Source: Sva-07 sp963717385 (GTDB lineage: Bacteria; Actinomycetota; Acidimicrobiia; Acidimicrobiales; Ilumatobacteraceae). From it: DNA of 64,000 nucleotides. The stretch covers positions 22,640-86,639 of the forward strand of contig CAVQWE010000008.1 in assembly GCA_963717385.1 (NCBI GenBank), read 5' to 3'. Position 1 is the stretch's first letter; each line of letters opens with the position of its first letter. The position numbers and the translations under genes were made by a program. The notes beneath the pieces were generated by a model that saw only the letters and a program-made list of their open reading frames with translations, did not search any database and was not told the origin of the DNA. Positions 35,594-44,459 of the stretch are shown one piece after another.

Positions 35594-37189
35594 ATGTCGA
35601 ACATCGCCGTCGTCCGCCTGTTCGCTCGACTGCGTTGGAAGGTGCTGCGCGGGGCACTGAACTCCGACGGGGCCCAGAAGTGGGCGGTGGCGGTCGGCCT
35701 GATCGGCTCGGTACTGGTTGGCGCGATCGCTGCAGCCGTGCTGTTCGTGGCCGGTCGCACGGTCGACGATCCAGCGACGCTGTTCGTGCTCGCCACGGTC
35801 GGCATCACCTTCGGCGTGATGATGATCGGTGTCATCGCCGGGCTGACCCAGCCAGTCGACCCTCGAGTGCTGGCGACCGAACCGCTCACCGAACGCCAGC
35901 TCGGCCTCGGGGTGCTGGCGGCGTCGGCGTCGGGCCCGCCCGGACTCTCCGCTGGCCTGGTCGGCATCGGGATCTTCGCCGGCGCCGTGCGTGGGCCCGG
36001 CTCGATCGCCCCGATCATGCTCGCGACCGTTGCGTTCCTCGTCACATTGCTCCTGGTGTCGCGGACCACGGTGAATGCACTCGGACTGCTCGCTGTGCGG
36101 TTCCCACGCGCCGGGCAGCTGGCAGTGGGCATCGCGAGTCTCGCCTTCTACGCGGCATTCCAGATCGTCCCGCGCATCGTCGGCGACATCACCGCTGACG
36201 AACGGGCGCAACTGGCCGACCGGCTGCGGTGGACTCCGATGGGGCAGCTCGGCCGAGCGTTGGGAGTGGCCGGCGACGAGCCGGCGGTGGCCCTCGTTCA
36301 CGTTGCACTGGGAGCGCTGTGGCTGATTCCGCTGGCGTGGGTCTTCACGTGGTCGACTCGCCGACTGCTCGTGGCCACGCCGAACGATCGACGCCGTCGG
36401 GCTCGCTCGGATCGGCCGCACCCGGTGAGCGCACTCGCTCGACGAGCGTGCGGAACGGGCGCCACAGGTGCTGTCGCCTGGCGCGGCGTGCTCATACGCC
36501 TGCGCACACCGCGGACCGCACTCGAGACGTTCACGGGCGCGGGCATCGGCCTGGCGATCGTGCTCGTTCCCGCGCTCACCGTCGACGATGTGGGCGCCGG
36601 GGCCGTGTTGGTCGGTGGTGGGGTCCAGCTCGCGGTGTTGTTCATGGCCGGCAACAGCTTCGGATCGGACGGCCCGGCAACCGCAACCGAGATGCTCACC
36701 GGCGTCGAGCCCGAGGTGCTGGTGCGCGCCAAGGCCCGCTCGGTGGCCATCGTCGCCTCGCCGATTGCACTCCTCGGTCCGCTGATTGCCGCTGGTTTCA
36801 CCAACGAATGGAACTACCTGCCAGCTGGCGTACTCGTCGGTGTCGGGGGGCTGCTCGCCGGGGCCGGCGGAGCGATGATCCAGTCGATCCTCGTGCCCAT
36901 CGCCATCCCCGAGAGCGACAACCCGCTGGCCGGTGGCGACTCGAACAAGGGGTGGTTCGCAGCGTTCGCATTGGCGTTGGTGCTCGCTGCGCTCGCGGTG
37001 GTCACGCTGCCGGTGGCCCTGGCGCTGTTCTGGGCGGTCAATCAGCAATCGTTGGCGCTGGTGACGGTGTTCGCTGTGCTGACGCTCGGTGCAGGTGCAC
37101 TCGTGTTCCGCGGCGGTGTCATCGTTGCTGCTCGTCGATGGAGCGACGACGAGCCAGGACTGTTCACATCGATCACCCCAACTCGCTGA
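35594..37189 (+). CDS. ABC transporter permease, large
   Basis: A 531-residue membrane protein with about 12 hydrophobic segments, for example AVAVGLIGSVLVGAIAAAVL near the N-terminus and AAFALALVLAALAVVTLPVA near the C-terminus. It is the partner of the preceding ATPase; the cargo is unknown. Its stop is only 43 nt before mftA, but mftA has its own promoter-like box, so joint regulation is uncertain. An exporter beside a peptide-cofactor locus might suggest a link; this is speculative. Confidence 0.82.
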   Translation: MSNIAVVRLFARLRWKVLRGALNSDGAQKWAVAVGLIGSVLVGAIAAAVLFVAGRTVDDPATLFVLATVGITFGVMMIGVIAGLTQPVDPRVLATEPLTERQLGLGVLAASASGPPGLSAGLVGIGIFAGAVRGPGSIAPIMLATVAFLVTLLLVSRTTVNALGLLAVRFPRAGQLAVGIASLAFYAAFQIVPRIVGDITADERAQLADRLRWTPMGQLGRALGVAGDEPAVALVHVALGALWLIPLAWVFTWSTRRLLVATPNDRRRRARSDRPHPVSALARRACGTGATGAVAWRGVLIRLRTPRTALETFTGAGIGLAIVLVPALTVDDVGAGAVLVGGGVQLAVLFMAGNSFGSDGPATATEMLTGVEPEVLVRAKARSVAIVASPIALLGPLIAAGFTNEWNYLPAGVLVGVGGLLAGAGGAMIQSILVPIAIPESDNPLAGGDSNKGWFAAFALALVLAALAVVTLPVALALFWAVNQQSLALVTVFAVLTLGAGALVFRGGVIVAARRWSDDEPGLFTSITPTR

Positions 37190-37220
37190 CCTGCACATGG
37201 TGTCGTTGCGGCGGCTCGGT

Positions 37221-37226
37221 TAGTCT
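37221..37226 (+). promoter_or_regulatory. -10 box of mftA (probable leaderless mRNA)
   Basis: TAGTCT ends 6 nt before ATG 37233. There is no Shine-Dalgarno sequence between them, so the transcript probably begins at or near the A of ATG. Confidence 0.5.
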
Positions 37227-37232
37227 CGCCGG

Positions 37233-37361
37233 ATGGACGACACCGCCGCCGCCACCCTCGACGACACCGCAACCACCGACACTGGCGCCGACACCGAACT
37301 CCTCGAGGACGAGTTGCTCGTCGAGGAGATCTCGATCGACGGCATGTGCGGCGTCTACTGA
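37233..37361 (+). CDS. mftA: mycofactocin precursor peptide
   Basis: A 42-residue ribosomally made precursor of the redox cofactor mycofactocin. The acidic, Thr/Asp-rich leader is followed by the conserved core ELLVEEISIDGMCGVY; the C-terminal Val-Tyr is the part cut out and cross-linked to make the cofactor. It is too short for most gene callers. The last codons overlap the GTG start of mftB in another frame (mftB starts at 37346, mftA stops at 37361). It is immediately followed by mftB and mftC, the canonical order. Confidence 0.92.
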   Translation: MDDTAAATLDDTATTDTGADTELLEDELLVEEISIDGMCGVY

Positions 37362-37654
37362 CGCCCGATCATCCGTCCGCCGTGCTCGACGCCCGACTCG
37401 CGCTCGACCCGCAGGTGGCCCTGCGCCCCGAGCCGTTCGGTGCGCTCGCCTATCACTACGGCAATCGCAAGCTGACCTTCCTCAAGCACCCTGACGTCGT
37501 TCGGGTCGTGCGAGCACTCGACGGCGAACGCACCCTCGCCGACACCCTCACTGCCTGCGACATCGACGAGGCCCGCTGGCCGTCGTTCGAGCGGGCGCTC
37601 ACCGCCCTCACCGAATCGGAGATGCTCCATGAGCACCAAGACGCACCTGGTTGA
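37346..37654 (+). CDS. mftB: mycofactocin biosynthesis chaperone
   Basis: A 102-residue PqqD-like RiPP recognition protein that binds the MftA leader and presents it to MftC. The typical stretch is LDPQVALRPEPFGALAYHYG, then NRKLTFLKHPDVVRVVRAL. It may start at GTG 37346, inside the end of mftA, or at GTG 37382, which would leave a 20-nt gap; overlap and coupling favour the first. It overlaps the start of mftC by 26 nt. Confidence 0.88.
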   Translation: MRRLLTPDHPSAVLDARLALDPQVALRPEPFGALAYHYGNRKLTFLKHPDVVRVVRALDGERTLADTLTACDIDEARWPSFERALTALTESEMLHEHQDAPG

Positions 37655-38778
37655 GCAGCTCAAAGAGGGCCTCGACGCCCCGATCTGCCTCACCTGGGAA
37701 CTCACCTACGCCTGCAACCTCGAGTGCGTCCACTGCCTGTCGTCGTCGGGGCGTCGTGACCCCCGCGAGCTCACCACCGACGAAGCCAAGGCGGTGCTCG
37801 ACGAGCTGCACGACCTGCAGGTCTTCTACATCAACATCGGCGGTGGCGAACCGATGATCCGACGTGATTTCTTCGAGCTGCTCGAGTACTCGATCGGTCG
37901 TGGGATCGGTGTGAAGTTCTCCACCAACGGCGCGTTCATCGACGCCGACGAAGGCCAAGCGTCTCGCGGCGATGGACTACCTCGACATCCAGATCAGCCT
38001 CGACGGCACCGATGCGGTCACCAACGACGCCGTTCGCGGCGAGGGGTCGTACGACACGGCGATCACAGCGATGAACCATCTGCGCGACGCCGGGTTCGGC
38101 GAGTTCAAGATCTCGGTGGTCGTCACCCGCCACAACGTCGATCAGCTCGACGAGTTCAAGGCGCTCGCCGATTCGTTCGGGGCGCAACTGCGCATCACCC
38201 GCCTGCGCCCATCGGGTCGCGGCGCCGACTCGTGGCACGACCTGCACCCCACGCAGGCTCAGCAGCGTCAGATCTACAACTGGCTGGTCGCCAACGGCGA
38301 CAACGTGCTCACCGGCGATTCGTTCTTCCACCTGAACGCACTCGGCGAGGAACCGCTGCCCGGGCTGAACATGTGCGGCGCCGGGCGCGTCGTGTGCCTC
38401 ATCGATCCGATCGGTGACGTGTACGCGTGTCCGTTCGTGATCCACGACGAGTTCAAGGCCGGCTCGGTCCGCGACGAGGGCGGTTTCGCCCACGTGTGGA
38501 AGCACAGCGAACTGTTCACCGAGCTGCGCGAGCCGCAGTCGGCCGGCGCCTGCACGTCGTGCGGCAGCTACGACGCGTGCCAGGGCGGCTGCATGGCAGC
38601 GAAATTCTTCGTCGGGATCCCGCTCGACGGCCCCGACCCCGAGTGCGTCGGCGGCTACGGCGAGGCGGCGATGCTCGAAGCGTCAGCCGCCACGAAGCCC
38701 CGCCCGATGATGGACCACTCCAAGCCGGTGCGGGTGGCAGAGCCCGAGCGGGTACCGGTCACCATCGGCCGCCGCTGA
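37629..38778 (+). CDS. mftC: mycofactocin radical SAM maturase, one frameshift
   Basis: It oxidatively decarboxylates the C-terminal Tyr of MftA and cross-links it to the neighbouring Val. The radical SAM cluster cysteines C29, C33 and C36 are in YACNLECVHC, followed by INIGGGEPMIRRDFFELL. An extra G near 37950 shifts the frame; removing it restores DADKAKRLAAMDYLDIQISL and the protein continues to 38778. The SPASM region has cysteines in NMCGAGRVVC, YACPFVIHD, CTSCGSYDACQGGC and PECVGGYG for two auxiliary clusters. About 382 residues when joined, normal for MftC. Confidence 0.9.
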
Positions 38779-38795
38779 GCACTAGCGTTTCGCTG

Positions 38796-38960
38796 ATGAC
38801 CACCTCCGGCAACTCCAACTGGGCCATGCAGGCCCGTCAGGCCGGCGAGCACGGTGGCGGCGATCCCAACATGCGACCGCGCGGCAGCGACAAGCGCGCC
38901 GTCGTGGTGTTGCTCGTCGGACTCGCGGCACTCGTCGCAGGTCTGCTCATCTTTGCCTGA
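38796..38960 (+). CDS. small single-pass membrane protein next to mftC
   Basis: A 54-residue protein. The N-terminus is polar and Gly/Arg-rich (NSNWAMQARQAGEHGGGDPN), and one C-terminal helix follows (AVVVLLVGLAALVAGLLIFA). TAGCGT lies 7 nt before ATG, matching the leaderless pattern of neighbouring genes, which supports expression. The family is not recognised. It lies 17 nt after mftC, but I know of no required mycofactocin function for such a protein. Confidence 0.55.
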   Translation: MTTSGNSNWAMQARQAGEHGGGDPNMRPRGSDKRAVVVLLVGLAALVAGLLIFA

Positions 38961-38969
38961 CCAACGAAC

Positions 38970-39773
38970 TCAAGGTCGCCGGGCGACGAACAGGATCCGG
39001 TTGAACGGGAAGAAGCACGGCTCGTCCGAACCGAGTTCGTCGATCAGCGCCCGCTCGTAGTCGGCCAGGAATGCTTCGTAGACGTCCGGTTCGAGCCGCT
39101 TGCGAAAGCGAGTGAGCGTGGTGCCCTTCACCCATTCCACGGCGTGCTGCGGTGTCGGCAACACGTGGGGATACACCCGGAGTTGCACGTCGATGTCGAC
39201 GTAGCCGAGCCGGTACAGCAGCCGGGCGTAGTCGTCGGGGCGCAGCACGTACTCGGCAACGGGGTCGATCGGCGGGCCGTCCACACCGAAGGCCGAGCGG
39301 TACGGCTCTCGGGCTGCGACCGCCGCTGCAACCGTGTGGGTCGCTGCGTGAGCGTTGGCGGGCACCTGCACGGCGAGTGATCCGCCCGGTGCGAGCGCCT
39401 CGGTCCAGCGGGCCAGCACCGCTGCGTGGTCTGGCACCCACTGCAGACTTGCCGCGGCGAGCACGAGGTCGTGATCGTGATTCGCTGTCCACGTCGCGAT
39501 GTCGCCGTGCTCGAATCGGACGCGGTCGGTGGCATGTGCAGCCGCCGAGGCCAGCATCGTCTGGGCGTTGTCGATGCCGACGATCTTCTCGATGTCGAGC
39601 CGTTCGGCTGCGAGGGCGGTCAGTTCGCCAGGCCCACAGCCAAGGTCGACGGCTCGCCCGACCGAACGCCGCCCGAGCATCGCCAGCAGGTCGTGGAACG
39701 GCTGGGATCGCTCGTTGGCGAACCTCCGATACTGCTCGGGGTCCCACGATGAGTCGGCAGCAGCAGTCGGCAC
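38970..39773 (-). CDS. Tam-like SAM-dependent methyltransferase
   Basis: A 267-residue protein similar to trans-aconitate 2-methyltransferase. It begins with SSWDPEQYRRFANERSQPFH, then motif I VGRAVDLGCGPGELTALAAE, DIEKIVGIDNAQTML, and AAASLQWVPDHAAVLARW, which are characteristic of Tam. The C-terminal part has VEWVKGTTLTRFRKRLEPDV and FPFNRILFVARR. The start GTG 39773 is supported by TACAAT 7 nt upstream. Tam methylates trans-aconitate, an inhibitor of aconitase; the real substrate here is inferred only. Confidence 0.82.
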   Translation of the reverse strand: MPTAAADSSWDPEQYRRFANERSQPFHDLLAMLGRRSVGRAVDLGCGPGELTALAAERLDIEKIVGIDNAQTMLASAAAHATDRVRFEHGDIATWTANHDHDLVLAAASLQWVPDHAAVLARWTEALAPGGSLAVQVPANAHAATHTVAAAVAAREPYRSAFGVDGPPIDPVAEYVLRPDDYARLLYRLGYVDIDVQLRVYPHVLPTPQHAVEWVKGTTLTRFRKRLEPDVYEAFLADYERALIDELGSDEPCFFPFNRILFVARRP

Positions 39774-39780
39774 AGCTTGT

Positions 39781-39786
39781 ATTGTA
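39781..39786 (-). promoter_or_regulatory. -10 box of the Tam-like methyltransferase
   Basis: On the minus strand TACAAT ends 7 nt before GTG 39773. The surrounding repeat of TTGTATT and TACTTGTATT is AT-rich against the genome background. Confidence 0.5.
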
Positions 39787-39792
39787 CTTGTA

Positions 39793-41718
39793 TTATCGTT
39801 GGTCCGCCAGTACCAGCGGGGCGACCGAGTCGGTGACGAAATGGAGTTCCTGCACTGCTCGGGTCATCGCCACATAGAGCAGACGGGCGCCACGCTCGGT
39901 CACTGCATGCTCGGTGTCCTCACTCAGGATCTCGTGCGGGTTGACCACGATCACGCCATCGAACTCGAGACCCTTCACCGCTTCGGGACCGAACACGGGG
40001 AGTTCGTCCGGGTCGAGTTCGTGTACGTGGTCGACAGCGCGCAGGCCGTGCTCGGCGAGCGCTGCCCCAATCGCCGGATGCAGCGCCGGCGGTGCCACGA
40101 TCGCGCTGACACGGCGACGGTGTTTGGTGGCGACGGCGAGCGCTGCGGTGTCGGCGGCCAGTTCGGCACTCGACGTCGGGTGCCACGTCGGCGGTTCGCC
40201 GGTGCGGCGCACGCTGCGGCTCTCGGTGGCGTCGACGCCGGTGTGCGCCAACAACCGGTTGGCGACCACGAGGATCGGCTCCGGAACCCGGTAGCCGATC
40301 GTGAGGTCGGCGATCGTGCCGTCGGCGGCGTCGACGCCGAGGTGCCCGAACACGTTCGACCACCGTTCCTGTCCCGCCGGGGTGGTCGATTGGGCGACGT
40401 CGCCGACGAGCGTCATCGAACCGCTCGGGCTGCGCCGTCCCACCACCCGCAGCGCCACTGCTGAATGATCCTGCGCCTCGTCGACGATCACGTGGCCATA
40501 GGTGAACGGCGAGCCGTTGAGCATCGAGTGCGCTTCGTCGATCAGCAGTTGATCGGCACGGGTCCACGTCCGCCGCTTGCCCGACGGGCCGGGAAGCAGC
40601 TTGTCGACGAGCTTCTCCGGCTTCTGCGTCGGCCACGCCTTGTTGATCGCTGCCTTCAGCGGCGCCGCCTTCGACCACGTGTCGTCGCTGCCGGTGCGCT
40701 GCAACAACTCGCGCTGAGCGAGCGACCGCATGCGCTCGCGCCGCTGATTCAGCGGGCTCGTGCCGGACAGCGCGGTGGCGAGCCAAGCGCTGAACATCTC
40801 ACGCGAGATCACGTGTGTGCGTGCACCGATCGGCACGCTGATGTCGTCGTCGGGCGCCCGAATCGCTGCGACGGCTGCAGCTTCGATGTCGGCGATGCGG
40901 TCGGCGTGCCCCTTCCAGCGTGCGAGGTCGACATCGTCGGTTCCGGTCACTTCGACCTTCGGGATGCACAGTTCGTCGACCGTGGCCTGGCGGACAGTGC
41001 GCTCGCCGAGCGACGGCAGGACATTGCCGATGTAGTCGAGGAATGCCTTGTTGGGCCCGACGACCAACACGCCATCGCGGGCGAGCCGCCCGCGATGTTC
41101 GAACAGCAGGTATGCCGCACGGTGCAGTGCCACAGCGGTCTTGCCCGTGCCCGGACCACCCTGGACCACGAGCACCTGGTCGATCGACGAGCGGATCACG
41201 ATGTCTTGCTCGGCCTGGATCGTCGACACGATCTCGCGCATCTCACCCGAACGCTCGGCACCGATCTCGGCCAACACCGGGTCGGGAATTCCGCCGGCCA
41301 CCTCCCCCTCGTCGGGGTCGTCGAGATGCTCGTCGAGATAGGCGATCAGGTCGCCATCGTCGAGCGTGAAGCGTCGGCGGAAGTCCACCCCGAGCGGGTC
41401 GACCGACGTGGCCCGGTAGAACGGCGCAGCGATCGGGGCACGCCAGTCGACGACCACCGGATCGTGGCGTTCGTCCTCGATGTGGCGGCGTCCGATGTAC
41501 CACTCGTCGATCCGCCCGAAGAAGTCGCCGGCACCCGGCCCACGAAGGTCTTCGAGTGCTTCGGCAACGGTGACCTCGATGTACTCCTTGGTGATCTCGT
41601 CAGCGGCGCTCGTCGGATCGAGCTGCTCGAGCTGCTCGACCATTCGGTCTCGCGAGGAGCGCGCGAAGGCCAGCCGGGCACGCTCGTCGTCGAGATCGGG
41701 GAAGAGACCAGCCGTCAT
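39793..41718 (-). CDS. HelD/UvrD-like superfamily 1 helicase
   Basis: About 641 residues. The N-terminal arm is a coiled coil (RLAFARSSRDRMVEQLEQLD), followed by WYIGRRHIEDERHDPVVVDW as in HelD proteins. Walker A is VVQGGPGTGKTAVALHRAAY, Walker B is HVIVDEAQDHSAVALR, and the C-terminal motifs are GLEFDGVIVVNPHEI and RLLYVAMTRAVQELHFV. HelD-like factors bind RNA polymerase and release stalled complexes; some actinobacterial members protect against rifamycins. The start is at MTAGLFPDLDDE; an upstream start at 41751 would add 11 residues. Confidence 0.85.
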   Translation of the reverse strand: MTAGLFPDLDDERARLAFARSSRDRMVEQLEQLDPTSAADEITKEYIEVTVAEALEDLRGPGAGDFFGRIDEWYIGRRHIEDERHDPVVVDWRAPIAAPFYRATSVDPLGVDFRRRFTLDDGDLIAYLDEHLDDPDEGEVAGGIPDPVLAEIGAERSGEMREIVSTIQAEQDIVIRSSIDQVLVVQGGPGTGKTAVALHRAAYLLFEHRGRLARDGVLVVGPNKAFLDYIGNVLPSLGERTVRQATVDELCIPKVEVTGTDDVDLARWKGHADRIADIEAAAVAAIRAPDDDISVPIGARTHVISREMFSAWLATALSGTSPLNQRRERMRSLAQRELLQRTGSDDTWSKAAPLKAAINKAWPTQKPEKLVDKLLPGPSGKRRTWTRADQLLIDEAHSMLNGSPFTYGHVIVDEAQDHSAVALRVVGRRSPSGSMTLVGDVAQSTTPAGQERWSNVFGHLGVDAADGTIADLTIGYRVPEPILVVANRLLAHTGVDATESRSVRRTGEPPTWHPTSSAELAADTAALAVATKHRRRVSAIVAPPALHPAIGAALAEHGLRAVDHVHELDPDELPVFGPEAVKGLEFDGVIVVNPHEILSEDTEHAVTERGARLLYVAMTRAVQELHFVTDSVAPLVLADQR

Positions 41719-41765
41719 GGGGTCAGCCAACCTAGCGCCCCGCCACGCCACGTTCGTCGGTGCGG

Positions 41766-43151
41766 TCAGCTCGCTGCGGGTGGAGCCACCGAGCGGTCGC
41801 TCACCCAGTTCCCGTGGAACCCGAATGGCACCCGCTGGGGAAGCGGCACCCGAGCGACGTACTCGGTGCGGTCGAAGTCCTGTGCATCCATCACGACGAA
41901 TTCTGCGCTGCCGGCGGCGAGATCGTGCACGAACGTGACGAGCCAGCCGTCGTCTTCGTCGGTGCCGCCGTTGCGGGCGACGAACACCGGCTCGCCCGCC
42001 GCACGTCCGGCGCCGTGGTCGAATACATGCCGTTCGCCGGTGTGCAGATCGTGTTTGAGCGTCGGCCAGGCCGACGTGAGATCAGCCGTGGGCGAGGCGC
42101 AGTACCCGTAGCGGTACGGCTTGGTGGACAGTGACCCGCGATGGCGGGGGAATTCGTTTGGGCGCTCGTCGATGACGGTGATTGCGGCCGTCCGCCGGGC
42201 GGGGTCGAGTTCCCATCGTTCGAGACGGGCGATCGAGTCGCCGAACGGGCCGAGGATGTCGTTGTCGAACATCCGCTCGTAGTTGCAGAGATCGACGACG
42301 ACTCGGCCGTCGGGGGTGTCGTAGGCGTTCATCGGGTGGAACGAATACCCGATCGGGACATCGATCCAGACGATGTCATCGACGCCCGCCGTCGCGTGGC
42401 AGAAGCCCGACGCGGTTGCCGTAGTCGGGGTTCCAGCGGAACGGGAACCGGCCGGCGAACGCGAGGTCGAAGTCGACCGTCACCGGTTGGTCGAAGATCA
42501 GGGCGTACGTCGCCGTGAGCGCCATGTCGTGGATCATGGACATGCCACGCAGCGGGATGTCGAGAGTCCGCGTGACGCGTCCGTCGGAGCCGACCACGAC
42601 GTACTGGACGTGGTCCATCCACTGGGCCCAGGCGTAGACCATCGCGTGCATCTCACCGGTGTCGGGGTCGAACTTCGGGTGCGCGGTGAATGCGCCGGGC
42701 AAGGTGCCGTGGAAGTCGTTGCGCCCGACCGTCTCGAGCTCGTAGGTGAGTTCGACCGGGACGGCGCCGGCCTCGACCATCGCCCACGTGGTGCCGGCGA
42801 AGCCGCCGACGTTGGTGTTCGGGCCGTGCGCACTGTCGTTCCAGTTGCGTCCGGCGATGTCGGGCTCGCCGCGAGCGTGCTGATCGCCGTCGAGCCGACC
42901 CAGCGGTTGCGGTACCACTCGGCGCGCCCGTCGCGCAGACGAATGCCGTGCACCATGCCGTCGCCGACGAACCAGTGATGGGTCGCCGGGTCCACGGTGG
43001 CTGCGGGGTTCGGACCGTTGCGCAGGTACCGGCCGCTCAGTTCGGCCGGCAGTTCGCCGACGACCGGCAGGTCGAACGCAGTGACCTCCTCGGCGACGGG
43101 CGCGTAGTTGCCCTCGAGATAGCTGCTCGCCGTGGATTCGGTGGTGGACAT
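41766..43151 (-). CDS. carotenoid oxygenase (RPE65/lignostilbene dioxygenase family), two frameshifts
   Basis: A non-haem iron dioxygenase cleaving carotenoids or stilbenes. The N-terminus (LPAELSGRYLRNGPNPAATV) begins at ATG 43151 after AGGAG. Near 42878 a base is missing; the middle follows with NTNVGGFAGTTWAMVEAGAV. Near 42395 an extra G leads to the C-terminal part. The four iron-binding histidines can be placed in FTAHPKFDP, SMIHDMALT, YSFHPMNAY and FGFHGNWVSD, so the active site is complete if the breaks are errors. About 460 residues. It is divergent from a TetR gene with two operators between them. Confidence 0.82.
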
Positions 43152-43177
43152 GATGAGCTCCTCTGCGCACGTTCCGT

Positions 43178-43228
43178 GCCGTAACTTAGTTACGGCAGGT
43201 GGTCATGTAACTTAGTTACATGACCACC
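43178..43228. promoter_or_regulatory. two TetR operators between carotenoid oxygenase and its regulator
   Basis: GCCGTAACTTAGTTACGGC (43178-43196) and a 31-bp palindrome (43198-43228) share the core TAACTTAGTTA; their centres are 26 bp apart. The second covers the TetR start codon at 43220, so the repressor would block its own expression. Both lie upstream of the oxygenase start at 43151. Confidence 0.78.
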
Positions 43229-43798
43229 GAGACGTCAACCCCTGGCGGAGGGAGCGGCATGCGCTCGACGTTGCTGACGGCGGCGTTGACCGTGTTGCAG
43301 CGTGACGGGGCGGCCTCGTTGACGGTCCGCAACATCACCGCCGAGGCCGGTTGTTCGACGACCGGCGTCTACACGTACTTCGGCGGCAAGCAGGGCCTCG
43401 TCGAGGCGATCTACCTCGACGGGTTCGAGTCGTTCGACCGGGCGGTGCTCGGCCACTACATCTCGGGTGATCTGCTCGAATCCGGTCGCGCCTATCGCCG
43501 CTGGGCGCTCGCCAACCCGACGCACTACCTGGTGATGTTCGGGAGCGCCGTTCCCGACTTCGTGCCGAGCGCCACCACCTTGGAACGTGCGCTGCGATCG
43601 TTCGAGGCGTTGGTCGATGCGGTCGAGCGCGCCGGCGCCCTCGACCCGGCAGCGAGTGCCTACCACCTCTTCGCCACGGTGCATGGGTATGTGATGCTCG
43701 AACTCATCGGCATCGCGCCGCTCGGACCCGACGCACTCGATCAGCTGTACGAGGTGGGGCTCGCACAGTGCACCGCCGTCGGCTTCACATCCGGCTGA
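43220..43798 (+). CDS. TetR/AcrR family regulator, likely of the carotenoid oxygenase
   Basis: A 192-residue repressor. The helix-turn-helix is at about residues 35-54 (VRNITAEAGCSTTGVYTYFG), followed by the TetR_C-type ligand domain with RAYRRWALANPTHYLVMFGS, a stretch common in WHG-domain regulators. It is divergent from the carotenoid oxygenase, with paired operators in the 68-nt gap. The ligand is probably a substrate or product of the oxygenase, by inference. Confidence 0.87.
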   Translation: MTTETSTPGGGSGMRSTLLTAALTVLQRDGAASLTVRNITAEAGCSTTGVYTYFGGKQGLVEAIYLDGFESFDRAVLGHYISGDLLESGRAYRRWALANPTHYLVMFGSAVPDFVPSATTLERALRSFEALVDAVERAGALDPAASAYHLFATVHGYVMLELIGIAPLGPDALDQLYEVGLAQCTAVGFTSG

Positions 43799-43810
43799 CC
43801 ACTGGCCTCA

Positions 43811-43826
43811 CGTGGTTCGAACCACG
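43811..43826. promoter_or_regulatory. 16-bp perfect palindrome
   Basis: CGTGGTTCGAACCACG lies 12 nt after the TetR stop and 150 nt before the RidA-like start. It could be an operator for the RidA/dipeptidase pair. The TTCGAA centre looks tRNA-like, but no cloverleaf surrounds it. Confidence 0.4.
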
Positions 43827-43976
43827 CCGAAATCAGCACTCGACAACGAAGAGGCACGGGCATGCCAAGGCACCACCGAGACGGCGATTCGTCCGGACGA
43901 TGCGTCGCCACCAGCGGGCGGGTCCGACAACGTTCACGGTGCTTTTCGCTTCGGTCCGGATCTGTACGATCCGCAC

Positions 43977-44459
43977 GTGAGCGCCATCGCCGACCGACTG
44001 CGCGAGCTGGGGCTCGTGCTTCCCCCACCGTTGACGGCTCCGCCCGGCGTGGCACTTCCGTTCAGTCCTGTCGTGATGCGCGGCAATCGGGCCGTGGTGT
44101 CCGGCCATGGGCCCCAAGAGCCCGACGGCTCACTCGCCCTCCCGCTCGGCAAGGTGGGCGCGGATCTGACCGCCCAACAGGGCTACCACGCAGCACGTCT
44201 CACTGCGCTTGCGATCCTCGGGTCGCTGGAGCGAGCCCTCGGTGACCTCGATCGGATCACGGCATGGACTCGCGTGTTCGGCATGGTCAACGCCGCGCCC
44301 GGCTTCACCGCGATGCCAGGGGTGATCAACGGGTTCTCGGACCTGATCATCGAGGTCTTCGGCGACGCCGTCGGTTCCCATTCCCGCAGCGCCGTCGGCC
44401 TCGCCGAGCTTCCCTTCTCGATTCCGGTCGAGATCGAGTGCGAGGTCGAGATCCGATGA
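43977..44459 (+). CDS. RidA/YjgF-family protein
   Basis: A 160-residue member of the Rid superfamily (YER057c/UK114), which often hydrolyses reactive enamines or imines. It shows SPVVMRGNRAVVSGHGPQEP, QGYHAARLTALAILGSLERA and LGDLDRITAWTRVFGMVNAA, and ends SRSAVGLAELPFSIPVEIEC. GTG 43977 is chosen because TACGAT lies 6 nt upstream and homologs start nearby. The classical Arg for imine hydrolysis is not certain (SRSAVG here). The stop overlaps the dipeptidase start (ATGA). Confidence 0.82.
   Translation: MSAIADRLRELGLVLPPPLTAPPGVALPFSPVVMRGNRAVVSGHGPQEPDGSLALPLGKVGADLTAQQGYHAARLTALAILGSLERALGDLDRITAWTRVFGMVNAAPGFTAMPGVINGFSDLIIEVFGDAVGSHSRSAVGLAELPFSIPVEIECEVEIR

Noticed and set aside
43811..43826. 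GGTTCGAACC considered as the T-arm of a tRNA
   Set aside because: No acceptor, D or anticodon arms can be drawn around it; it is simply a 16-bp palindrome.
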